Source: JAPLJU01 sp964547985
GTDB lineage: Bacteria > Desulfobacterota > Syntrophia > Syntrophales > UBA2192
NCBI GenBank assembly: GCA_964547985.1
Contig: CAZJPV010000052.1
Coordinates: forward strand, 1-15,067
Direction: 5' to 3'
Length of the DNA stretch: 15,067 bases
Shown: one piece after another, positions 1 to 7,216 of the stretch
Layout: each line of letters opens with the position of its first letter
Numbering within the stretch: position 1 is the first letter of the stretch
Program-made: the position numbers and the translations under genes
Notes under the pieces: generated by a model
The model's database searches: none
What the model was told of the DNA's origin: nothing
What the model saw: the letters and a program-made list of their open reading frames with translations, nothing else

Positions 1-665
1 CTCACAACTGCCACAGGCCTTCGACCTGTGGCTTCACCCTCCTTGAAATTCTCATTGCCATCGTCATCCTGAGCGTGGTGCTGACAACCATCTACGCCTC
101 CTACACGGGCACGCTCCGGGTGATCAAGGATCTCGAGGCGGGCGACAGGATCTACAGCATGGCCCGGAGTTCCTTCGAAAGGATGATGACCGATCTATCC
201 TGCGCCGGGACCTATGAGGGGGGATCGGAATTCAGCACCCAGAGCGACGCCTCCGGCAAGTCCTCCGGGAGTCTCACCTTCCTCTCCACGGCCTCCACAA
301 ACTTCGAGGGCAACGTGCTCCTCGAGGGGGCCGTAAAGATCACCTACTACGTGGAAGAGGATCGGGAAAACGGCGGTTACAATCTCATGAGAAAAGAGGA
401 ACCCGTGGATTCGAAAACGCCGGCGGTCGGGGGCAGCCAGGCCTTCATCCTCTGCAGGGGACTTCAGTCCATGGTCTTCAAGTTCTACGACGCAAGCGGG
501 ACGGAATACGAAACCTGGGATGCCGCGCCTGCAGGTCTTCCGGAATCAAAGCCCCTGCCCCAGGCGGTGGCGATCCACCTGAGCTTCGCCAACCCGGCGG
601 ACCCGAACCTCCCTTACCGCTTCATGACGAAGATCCCCCTGGTCGCAGCATACGAGGGGACGTAA
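1..665 (+). CDS. gspJ: Type II secretion minor pseudopilin GspJ (5' end outside window)
   Basis: GspJ is a minor pseudopilin; with GspI and GspK it forms the tip of the periplasmic pseudopilus. The reading frame (codons starting at base 3) is open to the left edge. It contains a class III prepilin signal: Gly at 30-32 followed by FTLLEILIAI, with the conserved Glu at +5 (45-47) and a hydrophobic helix running to about base 110. A GTG at 75 lies inside this helix and cannot be the true start, which must be upstream of base 1. The mature part is about 210 residues, a usual GspJ size. It has the helix with ARSSFERMMTDLS and two Cys, in DLSCAG and FILCRG. gspK follows after 7 bp. GspI, GspH or another pseudopilin is less likely given the length and the position directly before gspK. 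Confidence 0.87.
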   Translation, partial: HNCHRPSTCGFTLLEILIAIVILSVVLTTIYASYTGTLRVIKDLEAGDRIYSMARSSFERMMTDLSCAGTYEGGSEFSTQSDASGKSSGSLTFLSTASTNFEGNVLLEGAVKITYYVEEDRENGGYNLMRKEEPVDSKTPAVGGSQAFILCRGLQSMVFKFYDASGTEYETWDAAPAGLPESKPLPQAVAIHLSFANPADPNLPYRFMTKIPLVAAYEGT

Positions 666-672
666 AAGAAAC

Positions 673-1644
673 ATGAAAGGCATCCTGGGAAATAACCGGG
701 GCGTGGCCCTGATCTTGGTTCTACTGATGATGAGCGTCATCGTGGCCGTGACCCTACAGATCAATGTGGCGTCGCGGGCCCAGATCTATGAGGTCTCGAA
801 CCTTGGAGACGGCATCAAGGCCATCTATATCGCCAAGTCGGGCATATTCGGTGCCGTCATGATCCTCGCGAACGACAAAAACGCCTACGACGGCCTTGAC
901 GAGGAGTGGGCCAACCTGGAGCCCCTGACGGAGAAATCCAAATCCCTTTTTGACGGCGGTTACCTGCAACTTTCGATCGCCGATGAGTCCGGAAAGATCC
1001 AGGTCAACAGACTCGCCGACGGGGATCAATACAACAACGAGGTCAAAGACCTACTCACAAGGCTCCTCAGCCTGCCTGAGTACAACCTGAGTGCCAAGGA
1101 GGTGAGCGACCTTCTCGATGCCATCAAAGACTGGCTGGACCCGGACAGCGAGGTTACCGGCAGCGGCGCGGAAAATGCGTACTACGCGAGCCTACCCGAA
1201 CCTTACGCATGCAAGAACGGTCCCCTAGATTCGCTGGAGGAGCTCCTGAGGGTCCGTGGGATGACGCGGGAGCTTTTCTACGGGCGCGAGGACCGGCCGG
1301 GGATCGGCACATGCCTCACCATGGAAGGGAGCGGCAAAATCAACATCAACACGGCGCCGCGTCAGGTCCTGAGGGCGCTCGCGCCGGGCATCACGGAGGA
1401 AGCGGCTGAAGAGATGGAACTTTTTAGAAAGAAAGAGAGGGATAGACTTTCCGACCCCCTGTGGTATAAGAACGTGGGTGGCATGGAAACCATCACAATC
1501 AATTCAAACCTCCTCTCCGTGAGAAGCGAAGTATTCTCCGTCACCTCCACGGGCGTCATCGGCACCCTGAAGCGCGCCATCAGCGGCATGGTGGAGAGGG
1601 ACGGGAGCGGGAAGATCAAGATACTGTCCTGGAAGGTGCGTTGA
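673..1644 (+). CDS. gspK: Type II secretion minor pseudopilin GspK
   Basis: GspK is the large minor pseudopilin that caps the pseudopilus tip. The 323-residue product starts with a short basic leader and the prepilin-like site NNRG/VALILVLLMM, with predicted cleavage after Gly10 by the prepilin peptidase. The +5 residue is Leu rather than Glu, as is normal for GspK. The long globular domain carries family hallmarks: DESGKIQVN (about 104-112), DWLDPDSE (153-160) followed by GAENAYY, which in the family lies near the calcium-binding region, and GSGKININTAPRQVL (219-233). Two Cys (180 and 214) could pair. Its TGA overlaps the gspL ATG by one base (TGATG), which implies translational coupling. 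The identification is firm. Confidence 0.93.
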   Translation: MKGILGNNRGVALILVLLMMSVIVAVTLQINVASRAQIYEVSNLGDGIKAIYIAKSGIFGAVMILANDKNAYDGLDEEWANLEPLTEKSKSLFDGGYLQLSIADESGKIQVNRLADGDQYNNEVKDLLTRLLSLPEYNLSAKEVSDLLDAIKDWLDPDSEVTGSGAENAYYASLPEPYACKNGPLDSLEELLRVRGMTRELFYGREDRPGIGTCLTMEGSGKININTAPRQVLRALAPGITEEAAEEMELFRKKERDRLSDPLWYKNVGGMETITINSNLLSVRSEVFSVTSTGVIGTLKRAISGMVERDGSGKIKILSWKVR

Positions 1645-3182
1645 TGTCAAAAAAGATCCTGGGTCTTGACATCGGGAAAGATACCGCGAAGGTGGTTCAG
1701 GTCACCCGGTCCTTCAAACAGGAATACCGGATCATCGGCTGGGATGTCGTGGACCTCCGTCAATCCGGAAGCCTCTACCAGGGCCTCCAGAGGATCTTCG
1801 CCGATTCGGCCTTCCGGGGCAGCGAGGTCATCCTGTCCCTTCCCGCGAAGAGCTTTTTCTTCCGCAACGTCCGCCTCCCCTTCCAGGACAGAGGGAAGAT
1901 CGCGCAGACACTCCCTCTCGAAATCGAACCGCTTATTCCGCATCCTATCGATGACGCGCTCATCGATTTTCTCGTTGTCTCGCAGGCGGCGGAATCCGAT
2001 ATTTTCGCCGCCGTCATCCCGAAGTCCGTCGCCAGCGAGCGCATGGAGCTGATTTCAGCATCGGATGCATCTCTTTCCACTGTAGACGTGGAGGCGATGC
2101 CGCTGGCAGCCCGGCTGGTCAAATCCGGCATCCCCACCGGTTTTCACATCCTTCTGGACATCGGGGCCCGGGACAGCGTGGGTGTCTTCTTCAGAAACGG
2201 CAGGTTCTTCCAGATCCGAGCCTACGCCTTCGGCGGCGATACCATCACGGAAACAATGGCCGAGACACTGAAAATCCCCATCCCCGACGCGGAGGCGAGG
2301 AAACGAAGGGGCGAGCTTCGCGGCGCCGAGAAGGAGATCGCTCAGTTGTGTGAGCGATTCTTCGGAGAACTGAAAAACACGCTTCAGTCCCTCAAGATGC
2401 TGGGCAACTTCGACGAGGAGCTGACGAGGGCTTCGCTCACGGGCGGTGGCGCGCTCTGCAGCCGGATCCAGGAAGAAATGCGCCGGTATTTCAGCGTGCC
2501 GGTTGATTTCGTCGATCTGGTCTCCATGGAAAATATTCCTTTCGCCGGGGAAAGAGACCGGTGGAATCCCCTCCTCATGAACGAGGCCCTTGCCCTGGCC
2601 ATCCGGCAACCCCGGGGGGCGGTGGGCTTCAATTTCAGACGGACCGCTTTCGGGTTCAAACCCTCCTTCACGGAATTCAAAAAAGAATTCAAGTGGATTG
2701 CCGTCGGGGCCTGCATTCTTTTCGCCCTTGCGGCCGTCGATGTGGGCGTTGATTATTTTGCTGATCGGACCCGCCTCGAAAACATCAAGAAGGATATCAA
2801 CAACCTCTTCCGTCAATGCTGCCCCGAAGTAACGAATATCGTCGACCCCGCAGCCCAGATGAAAACAAAGATGACGGAGATCAAGAAATTTGCCGCCCTG
2901 GCCAGGGGCCTCGGCGGGCAGGCAGGCGTGCTCACCGTCCTGCGGGACATTTCCGAGCGTCTTCCCGCATCCTACAATTTCCAGATTCTGAGCTTTTCCT
3001 TTGACGGTGACAGCATCAGCCTTCGCGGCGAGACGGACAACTTCGAGACGGCCGACCGGATCAAGAAAGAACTGGGCGGCTCGGAATTCTTCCGGGAAGT
3101 CGCCATATCGTCGTCGAATCTCTCCCGGGGTGGGAACCGGGTGGAGTTCGAGATGAAAATCACGCTGGCCAAACAGACATGA
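1644..3182 (+). CDS. gspL: Type II secretion inner-membrane platform protein GspL (PilM-PilN-like)
   Basis: GspL couples the GspE ATPase to the inner-membrane platform. The frame is open from a TTG at 1641, but ATG 1644 is preferred because GGAAGG (1631-1636) sits 7 bases upstream and the ATG overlaps the gspK stop. The product has 512 residues. An actin-like cytoplasmic domain (1 to about 325) shows PilM-type motifs LGLDIGKDTAKV (6-17), LLDIGARDSVGV (170-181) and SLTGGGA (264-270). A juxtamembrane NFRR stretch (330-333) and one membrane helix (about 350-372) follow. The periplasmic part has a helical segment and a PilN/GspL ferredoxin-like fold (about 425-512). An adjacent Cys pair (392-393) lies just outside the membrane. 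It overlaps gspM by ATGA. Position before gspM, and fusion of PilM-like and PilN-like parts, support GspL over type IV pilus PilM. Confidence 0.9.
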   Translation: MSKKILGLDIGKDTAKVVQVTRSFKQEYRIIGWDVVDLRQSGSLYQGLQRIFADSAFRGSEVILSLPAKSFFFRNVRLPFQDRGKIAQTLPLEIEPLIPHPIDDALIDFLVVSQAAESDIFAAVIPKSVASERMELISASDASLSTVDVEAMPLAARLVKSGIPTGFHILLDIGARDSVGVFFRNGRFFQIRAYAFGGDTITETMAETLKIPIPDAEARKRRGELRGAEKEIAQLCERFFGELKNTLQSLKMLGNFDEELTRASLTGGGALCSRIQEEMRRYFSVPVDFVDLVSMENIPFAGERDRWNPLLMNEALALAIRQPRGAVGFNFRRTAFGFKPSFTEFKKEFKWIAVGACILFALAAVDVGVDYFADRTRLENIKKDINNLFRQCCPEVTNIVDPAAQMKTKMTEIKKFAALARGLGGQAGVLTVLRDISERLPASYNFQILSFSFDGDSISLRGETDNFETADRIKKELGGSEFFREVAISSSNLSRGGNRVEFEMKITLAKQT

Positions 3183-3745
3183 GAAACTTCTGGTCGAAAC
3201 TGGGAACAAGGGAAAGGACCTTCGTTGTGGGCGGCGCGGGCTTGCTGGCGCTCTTCGCCCTGATCCAGTTCGCTCTCGTCCCCTTCTTCGAGAACAAGAA
3301 AAAGGTGAGCAGCGCTCTCGACCGGCAGGAGAAGATTCTCAAGGAGATGATCGTTCTGAGCAAGGAGTATGAGGCCGTCAGAGAGGATACGGAGGTCACG
3401 AAAGGCGCCCTGGAGCGGCGGTCACCGGACTTCACGCTCTTCTCTTTCCTGGAACGCAAGGCCCGGGAAGCCGGTGTCCGGCAGAACATCAAGTCCATGA
3501 ACACCACGCGGGGGATGACCACCGGCGCCTATGAGGAAACGCTCGTCGACATCCGTCTCGAGAAACTGACGCTCAAGCAACTCGTGCAGTTTCTCTATTA
3601 CGCCGATTCTCTCGAGGACGCCGTCGGTGTGAAAAAGATTACCGTCAACAAGAGCAAGGAAAGTCCGGAGTATCTCACGGTCGTGGTGCAGATGGTAACC
3701 TATCAGCCGGCGTCAGCGACGGCGAAACCGGCACGGGGCCCCTGA
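3179..3745 (+). CDS. gspM: Type II secretion platform protein GspM
   Basis: GspM is a bitopic inner-membrane protein that pairs with GspL and stabilises it in the assembly platform. The 188-residue product has a short basic cytoplasmic N-terminus (MRNFWSKLGTRER), one membrane helix at about 14-36, a charged, probably coiled-coil segment at about 38-80, and a C-terminal domain at about 85-175 (FSFLERKAREAGV, then the beta-rich DIRLEKLTLKQLVQFLYYADSL) consistent with the PilO/GspM ferredoxin-like fold. It ends in an Ala/Pro-rich tail. Its ATG overlaps the gspL stop in ATGA, a strong sign of coupled translation. Sequence conservation in this family is low, so the call rests on topology plus position. 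Confidence 0.85.
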   Translation: MRNFWSKLGTRERTFVVGGAGLLALFALIQFALVPFFENKKKVSSALDRQEKILKEMIVLSKEYEAVREDTEVTKGALERRSPDFTLFSFLERKAREAGVRQNIKSMNTTRGMTTGAYEETLVDIRLEKLTLKQLVQFLYYADSLEDAVGVKKITVNKSKESPEYLTVVVQMVTYQPASATAKPARGP

Positions 3746-3761
3746 AGCGCGGGTAAGCAAT

Positions 3762-4595
3762 ATGCGATCGCCATGGCTCAAAAGATCGATCGGTTACGGG
3801 CTCTTTGCCCTGATCATACTCGCAACGGTTGTTTACATACGCCTCCCGGCGAATTTCCTCGAGCGGTATGTCGTATCGAGAATCACGGAAAACCAGCCGG
3901 ACCTGCTGGTGACGCTGGCAGACGCGAAACCGCAGTTCCCGCCGGGCGTGCAGCTGGATCAGCTGGTAATCCGCTTCCTCAGCAAGGGAAATGCCACCGT
4001 TGAGTTCGAGAGGGTCTCCGCCGTTGCGGCGCTCGCCAGACTGCTCCTCGGCCGTCTGGCCTTTTCCGTCGACGCCCGTGCCTACGGCGGGGAGATCAGA
4101 GGAGACGTTGCTTTCACGGACCGTTTCTCGAGTTCCGGACCCATCCGAACCGACATGAAGTTCGAGGAGGTCAACCTCGGGAACTGCAGCTACGCAAAGG
4201 CCCTGTCGGGACGGCAGATCGAGGGAAGGGCCAGCGGCACGCTTTTATACAGCGGCACGCTCCAGGACTCCATCAACGGCAGTGGCAGGCTGGAAATCAC
4301 GCTTCGCGACGGTTCCATTCGTTTCTTGAGTCCGGTCTTCGGTCTTGATAAACTGGATTTCAACCAGGCGGAAGGCGAAGCGGTCCTGGAAAACCGGACC
4401 CTGAAGATCAGGAGCCTTCAGCTCGCGGGAAGGGATTTCCAGGGAACCTTCAGCGGTCAGATCCTTCTGGACAACGACTTTCAGAAGAGCCGCCTGGACA
4501 TGAGGGGAACCCTGACGTTCTCAGGGCCGAATTCGAGCCGTCAGTCGATCTCCCTGACAGGCCCTCTGGCCGATCCGGCCGTCCAGTTTTTGTAA
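3762..4595 (+). CDS. gspN: Type II secretion protein GspN (deltaproteobacterial type)
   Basis: This looks like the GspN found in deltaproteobacterial and spirochete T2SS clusters, a membrane-anchored periplasmic accessory protein of unclear role. The 277-residue product has one N-terminal signal-anchor helix (about 8-27), then an all-beta region. Its repetitive amphipathic strands (for example SINGSGRLEITLRDGSIRF and LKIRSLQLAGRDFQGTFSGQILL) resemble AsmA-like or LPS-transport-like beta-taco domains. It ends with a SLTGPLADPAVQFL-type motif common in this family. It lies 16 bases after gspM with only a weak GGTAAG ribosome-binding site. An 8-bp stem-loop spans its stop codon. GspN is dispensable in several model systems. 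An AsmA-like protein is the main alternative name. Confidence 0.78.
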   Translation: MRSPWLKRSIGYGLFALIILATVVYIRLPANFLERYVVSRITENQPDLLVTLADAKPQFPPGVQLDQLVIRFLSKGNATVEFERVSAVAALARLLLGRLAFSVDARAYGGEIRGDVAFTDRFSSSGPIRTDMKFEEVNLGNCSYAKALSGRQIEGRASGTLLYSGTLQDSINGSGRLEITLRDGSIRFLSPVFGLDKLDFNQAEGEAVLENRTLKIRSLQLAGRDFQGTFSGQILLDNDFQKSRLDMRGTLTFSGPNSSRQSISLTGPLADPAVQFL

Positions 4596-4601
4596 AACTG
4601 G
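4583..4601 (+). other. Perfect 8-bp stem-loop over the gspN stop codon
   Basis: CCAGTTTT (4583-4590) and AAAACTGG (4594-4601) are perfect inverted arms separated by TGT. The gspN TAA (4593-4595) lies across the loop and the start of the 3' arm. No U-run follows, so it is not a standard terminator. It may be an mRNA processing or stability element between gspN and gspC, or chance. Confidence 0.35.
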
Positions 4602-4632
4602 TATCCGAGGGGGCGACGGGGTAACAAAGCCG

Positions 4633-5520
4633 ATGAAGATCAACATCAAAAAAATCCATTTTGAAAAACCCGGAAGGGCACGGACGATTCTCATCCTGCT
4701 TTTCATCGCACTGGCGGTCGGCCTGGTCGCCGACATCGTCTTTAGGGTTGTCAGCGCGCGCGTCACTTCGGTGCCGCCCCTGCAGACGGCGGCTGCAGAA
4801 CCCGCCGAGACCCCGGATGAAAGAGAGCCTCTCGAGACCTACAGGGTCATCTGGGAACGAAACCTTCTGAAGACAACGGACCAGGTGACAGCCGTCGAAG
4901 GCCAGATGGATCTGGATTCACTCCAGGCCACGAGGATCCAAATCGAGCTTCTGGGGACCGTCGCGGGGGACGGGGAATACAACTACGCCATCATCGAGGA
5001 TAAGGAAAAGAAGAAGCAGAGACTCCTCAAGGTGGGGGACACCGTCGGCAACGCCACCCTGGCCCGGGTGATGCGAAACGCCGTGGTGCTGAGGGTCGGC
5101 GACAGGGAAGAGGTTTTGAAAATGAAGCGGCCGGAGGAGCGTGCGCCGTCGCGCGCCGAGAGGGTCCCGGGCCGGTTGCCGCCGGCGACAGAGGCCCGCG
5201 ATACCGGCACCCCGCCGCCTGACACGGGTCCGCAGGCGGATGTCCTCAACATCTTGACGCAGGCAAGGCTCTCGCCCCACATATCCATGGGGTCCTCCGG
5301 AAAGCCGGACGGCGTTGCCGTCAGCAACATCCGGCCGGGAAGCGTTCTCCAGAACATCGGGCTCGTGAACGGCGACGTCATCCAGGAGGTGAATGGCAAG
5401 GGCATTTCCAACCCCTCGGACATCGTTGACGCTTACAAAGACCTGAAACCGGGCTCGACGATCAGTGTCAAGATCAGGCGGATGGGAAAACAGGTCACCC
5501 TGAATTACAACATGGATTGA
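4633..5520 (+). CDS. gspC: Type II secretion protein GspC with PDZ domain
   Basis: GspC links the inner-membrane platform to the GspD secretin and is thought to contribute to substrate selection. The 295-residue product has a basic cytoplasmic N-terminus, one membrane helix (about 17-40) and a Pro/Ala/Glu-rich spacer. The homology-region domain (about 68-165, from TYRVIWERNLLK through IQIELLGTVAG to VLRVGDREEVLKMK) is the part that contacts the N0 domain of GspD. A Pro/Arg-rich linker (about 166-202) leads to a C-terminal PDZ domain (about 203-292) with VSNIRPGSVLQNIGLVNGDVIQEVNG. Some GspC proteins carry a coiled coil in place of the PDZ. The ribosome-binding site is weak. gspC lies after gspN and away from gspD, with two genes between them, rather than starting a gspC-gspD pair as in Enterobacteria. 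Confidence 0.92.
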   Translation: MKINIKKIHFEKPGRARTILILLFIALAVGLVADIVFRVVSARVTSVPPLQTAAAEPAETPDEREPLETYRVIWERNLLKTTDQVTAVEGQMDLDSLQATRIQIELLGTVAGDGEYNYAIIEDKEKKKQRLLKVGDTVGNATLARVMRNAVVLRVGDREEVLKMKRPEERAPSRAERVPGRLPPATEARDTGTPPPDTGPQADVLNILTQARLSPHISMGSSGKPDGVAVSNIRPGSVLQNIGLVNGDVIQEVNGKGISNPSDIVDAYKDLKPGSTISVKIRRMGKQVTLNYNMD

Positions 5521-5548
5521 GGTTTCGCCTCTTTCCGGGACGGGCCGC

Positions 5549-6505
5549 ATGTACACGAGTTTTTTCAATCTCCGCGAAAACCCCTTCAGCCTCACACCCG
5601 ATCCGCGATACCTCTACCTGAGCCCGCAGCACCGGGCGGCGATGAACCATCTCATTTACGGGATCCACGAGAAGAAGGGCTTCATCCTGATCACCGGCGG
5701 CATCGGCACGGGGAAGACCACTATCTGCAGGGCTATTATCAAAAAACTCGACCCCTCCGTGCAAACAGCGCTCATCCTCAACCCTTTCCTGTCCGATATA
5801 GAATTACTGGAGACCATCCTCCAGGAGTTCGGTATCCCCTTCGAGGGTCCGGAAAGGACGAAAAAGAACTTCGTCGACGCCCTGAACGGGTTTCTCCTGA
5901 AAAATTTCGCTGCGGGAAGAAACGCCGTCGTGTTCATCGACGAGGCACAGAATCTGCCGCGGGCGACACTGGAGCAGATCCGGATGCTCTCCAATCTCGA
6001 AACAGAACAGGAAAAACTTATACAGATCGTCCTCGTCGGCCAGCCCGAGCTGCAGGAAATTCTCGCTTCACCGACCCTTCGCCAGATCAACGACCGGATC
6101 ATGCTCCGATATCACCTAGAGCCCATCAACCGGGAGAACGTGAGACACTACATCGAGCACCGCCTGTCCGTTGCCGGTGCGGACGGACAGTTGAGTTTCG
6201 ACGATGGGGCCTTCGAGAAGATATACGAGTTCAGCCGGGGATACCCCAGGCGCATCAACGCCATATGCGACCGGGCGCTCCTCGTCGCCTACACGGAAAA
6301 CGCGCGCCGCATCGAAAAAGAAACGATCCTGAACGCCATGCAAGACATGAGTGCCGGCTACATGACGGGGGGACTGACGGTAACCTCCAGGGGGAAGCGG
6401 TGGCTAGTGCCTGTTCTCATTCTTGTTTTTGCTGTTCTTGTGGCCGCAGGTGTGATATACGGGACCCAGTTATTTCGCTTGATTTCTCCACTCAGGCTTT
6501 TTTAG
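5549..6505 (+). CDS. gspA: GspA/ExeA-like AAA ATPase with single C-terminal membrane helix
   Basis: GspA/ExeA-type ATPases help insert or assemble the secretin. The 318-residue product opens with the family signature MYTSFFNLRENPFSLTPDP. It has Walker A GGIGTGKTT (50-58), Walker B VVFIDEAQ (127-134), a sensor-like VLVGQPEL (161-168) and an AAA lid with SRGYPRRINAICDRALL (about 229-245). A single hydrophobic helix (about 285-306) follows, and the protein ends some 12 residues later. Full-length ExeA of Aeromonas is much longer and has a periplasmic peptidoglycan-binding domain, which is absent here. There is no stop-codon or frameshift sign of decay; the gene runs to a natural TAG 11 bases before the next start. 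Similar short ATPases occur in exopolysaccharide/exosortase loci, but the gspC/gspD neighbourhood favours a T2SS role. Confidence 0.82.
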   Translation: MYTSFFNLRENPFSLTPDPRYLYLSPQHRAAMNHLIYGIHEKKGFILITGGIGTGKTTICRAIIKKLDPSVQTALILNPFLSDIELLETILQEFGIPFEGPERTKKNFVDALNGFLLKNFAAGRNAVVFIDEAQNLPRATLEQIRMLSNLETEQEKLIQIVLVGQPELQEILASPTLRQINDRIMLRYHLEPINRENVRHYIEHRLSVAGADGQLSFDDGAFEKIYEFSRGYPRRINAICDRALLVAYTENARRIEKETILNAMQDMSAGYMTGGLTVTSRGKRWLVPVLILVFAVLVAAGVIYGTQLFRLISPLRLF

Positions 6506-6516
6506 TATAGAAAACT

Positions 6517-7203
6517 ATGAGTTACATCAACGAAGCCCTCAAAAAAGCACAGGCGGATCGCAACAGTCTCTATGCCCGTTATCGTGGCATAATATCTGCA
6601 GATTTTACCCCTGGCGACCGCGGCAGAAAGAGGCTCGTACTCGGTCTGACCTTCATAGTCGTGATCCTCGTGGCCTCAACGGCTTTTTCGCTCATCGCCT
6701 ATTACCGGGGCGATGCCCCTATGACGGCCATTTCCGTGGTGGACGCCCCCGCATTCCACCGCTCAAAGGTCGAGTCCCGGCAGGGCGTTACCGCGGCGAC
6801 GCCAAGCCCGTCGGTCGTGGCGGAGGCCTACTATGAGGCAGCCCTCCGTCACCAGCAGGCCAACAAGCCGGTCGAGGCCGAGATGCTATACAAGAAGCTC
6901 CTGGAGCTCGAGCCGGAGCACTACAACGCAATGAACAACCTCGGCGTGATTTATATGAGCCAGAAGATGAACCATGAGGCAATCGAAGTCTTCAACCACA
7001 TCATTGCCCTCAAGGGAGATTTCGCCGATCCCTACTATAACCTGGCCTGCCTGTATGCCCAGACGGGCAATATCCCCCGGAGCCTCTGGTCCCTGAAGGT
7101 CGCCGTTTCAATTAACAGGGAATTCAAGGACTGGGCGAAAGAGGACAAGGACCTGGAAAAGATTCGCCTCACGCCGGAATTCAAGAGAATTTGCGGAAAA
7201 TAG
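6517..7203 (+). CDS. GspB-like N-terminus fused to membrane helix and periplasmic TPR domain
   Basis: The product has 228 residues. Residues 1-13, MSYINEALKKAQA, closely match the N-terminal signature of GspB/ExeB proteins (MSxILEALKKAE-type), which GspB uses on the cytoplasmic side. A membrane helix follows at about 40-62, then a linker, then three TPR-like units (about 102-135, 136-169, 170-203) with EAALRHQQANKPVEAEMLYKKLLELEPEHYNAMNNLGVIY as the clearest stretch. The C-terminal GspB domain of characterised GspB proteins is not visible. Eleven bases separate it from the GspA-like gene and 13 from gspD, so it sits where gspB would be. No clear ribosome-binding site precedes the ATG at 6517, suggesting coupling to the upstream gene. 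The TPR call is firm; a GspB-equivalent role is inference. Confidence 0.75.
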   Translation: MSYINEALKKAQADRNSLYARYRGIISADFTPGDRGRKRLVLGLTFIVVILVASTAFSLIAYYRGDAPMTAISVVDAPAFHRSKVESRQGVTAATPSPSVVAEAYYEAALRHQQANKPVEAEMLYKKLLELEPEHYNAMNNLGVIYMSQKMNHEAIEVFNHIIALKGDFADPYYNLACLYAQTGNIPRSLWSLKVAVSINREFKDWAKEDKDLEKIRLTPEFKRICGK

Positions 7204-7216
7204 GACCACGGGTAAG

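Noticed and set aside
2673..2690. Two GAATTC sites flanking an A6 run
   Set aside because: They lie inside gspL, encode the EFKKEFK juxtamembrane segment in frame, and need no regulatory explanation.
2055..3209. Long open frame on the minus strand opposite gspL (about 384 codons)
   Set aside because: It lies wholly antisense to a well-supported gspL, has no recognisable domain, and is the kind of stop-poor shadow expected in GC-rich coding DNA.
4648..4654. A7 run near the start of gspC, possible slippage site
   Set aside because: The frame is intact through it and encodes the basic N-terminus; no alternative product of interest results.
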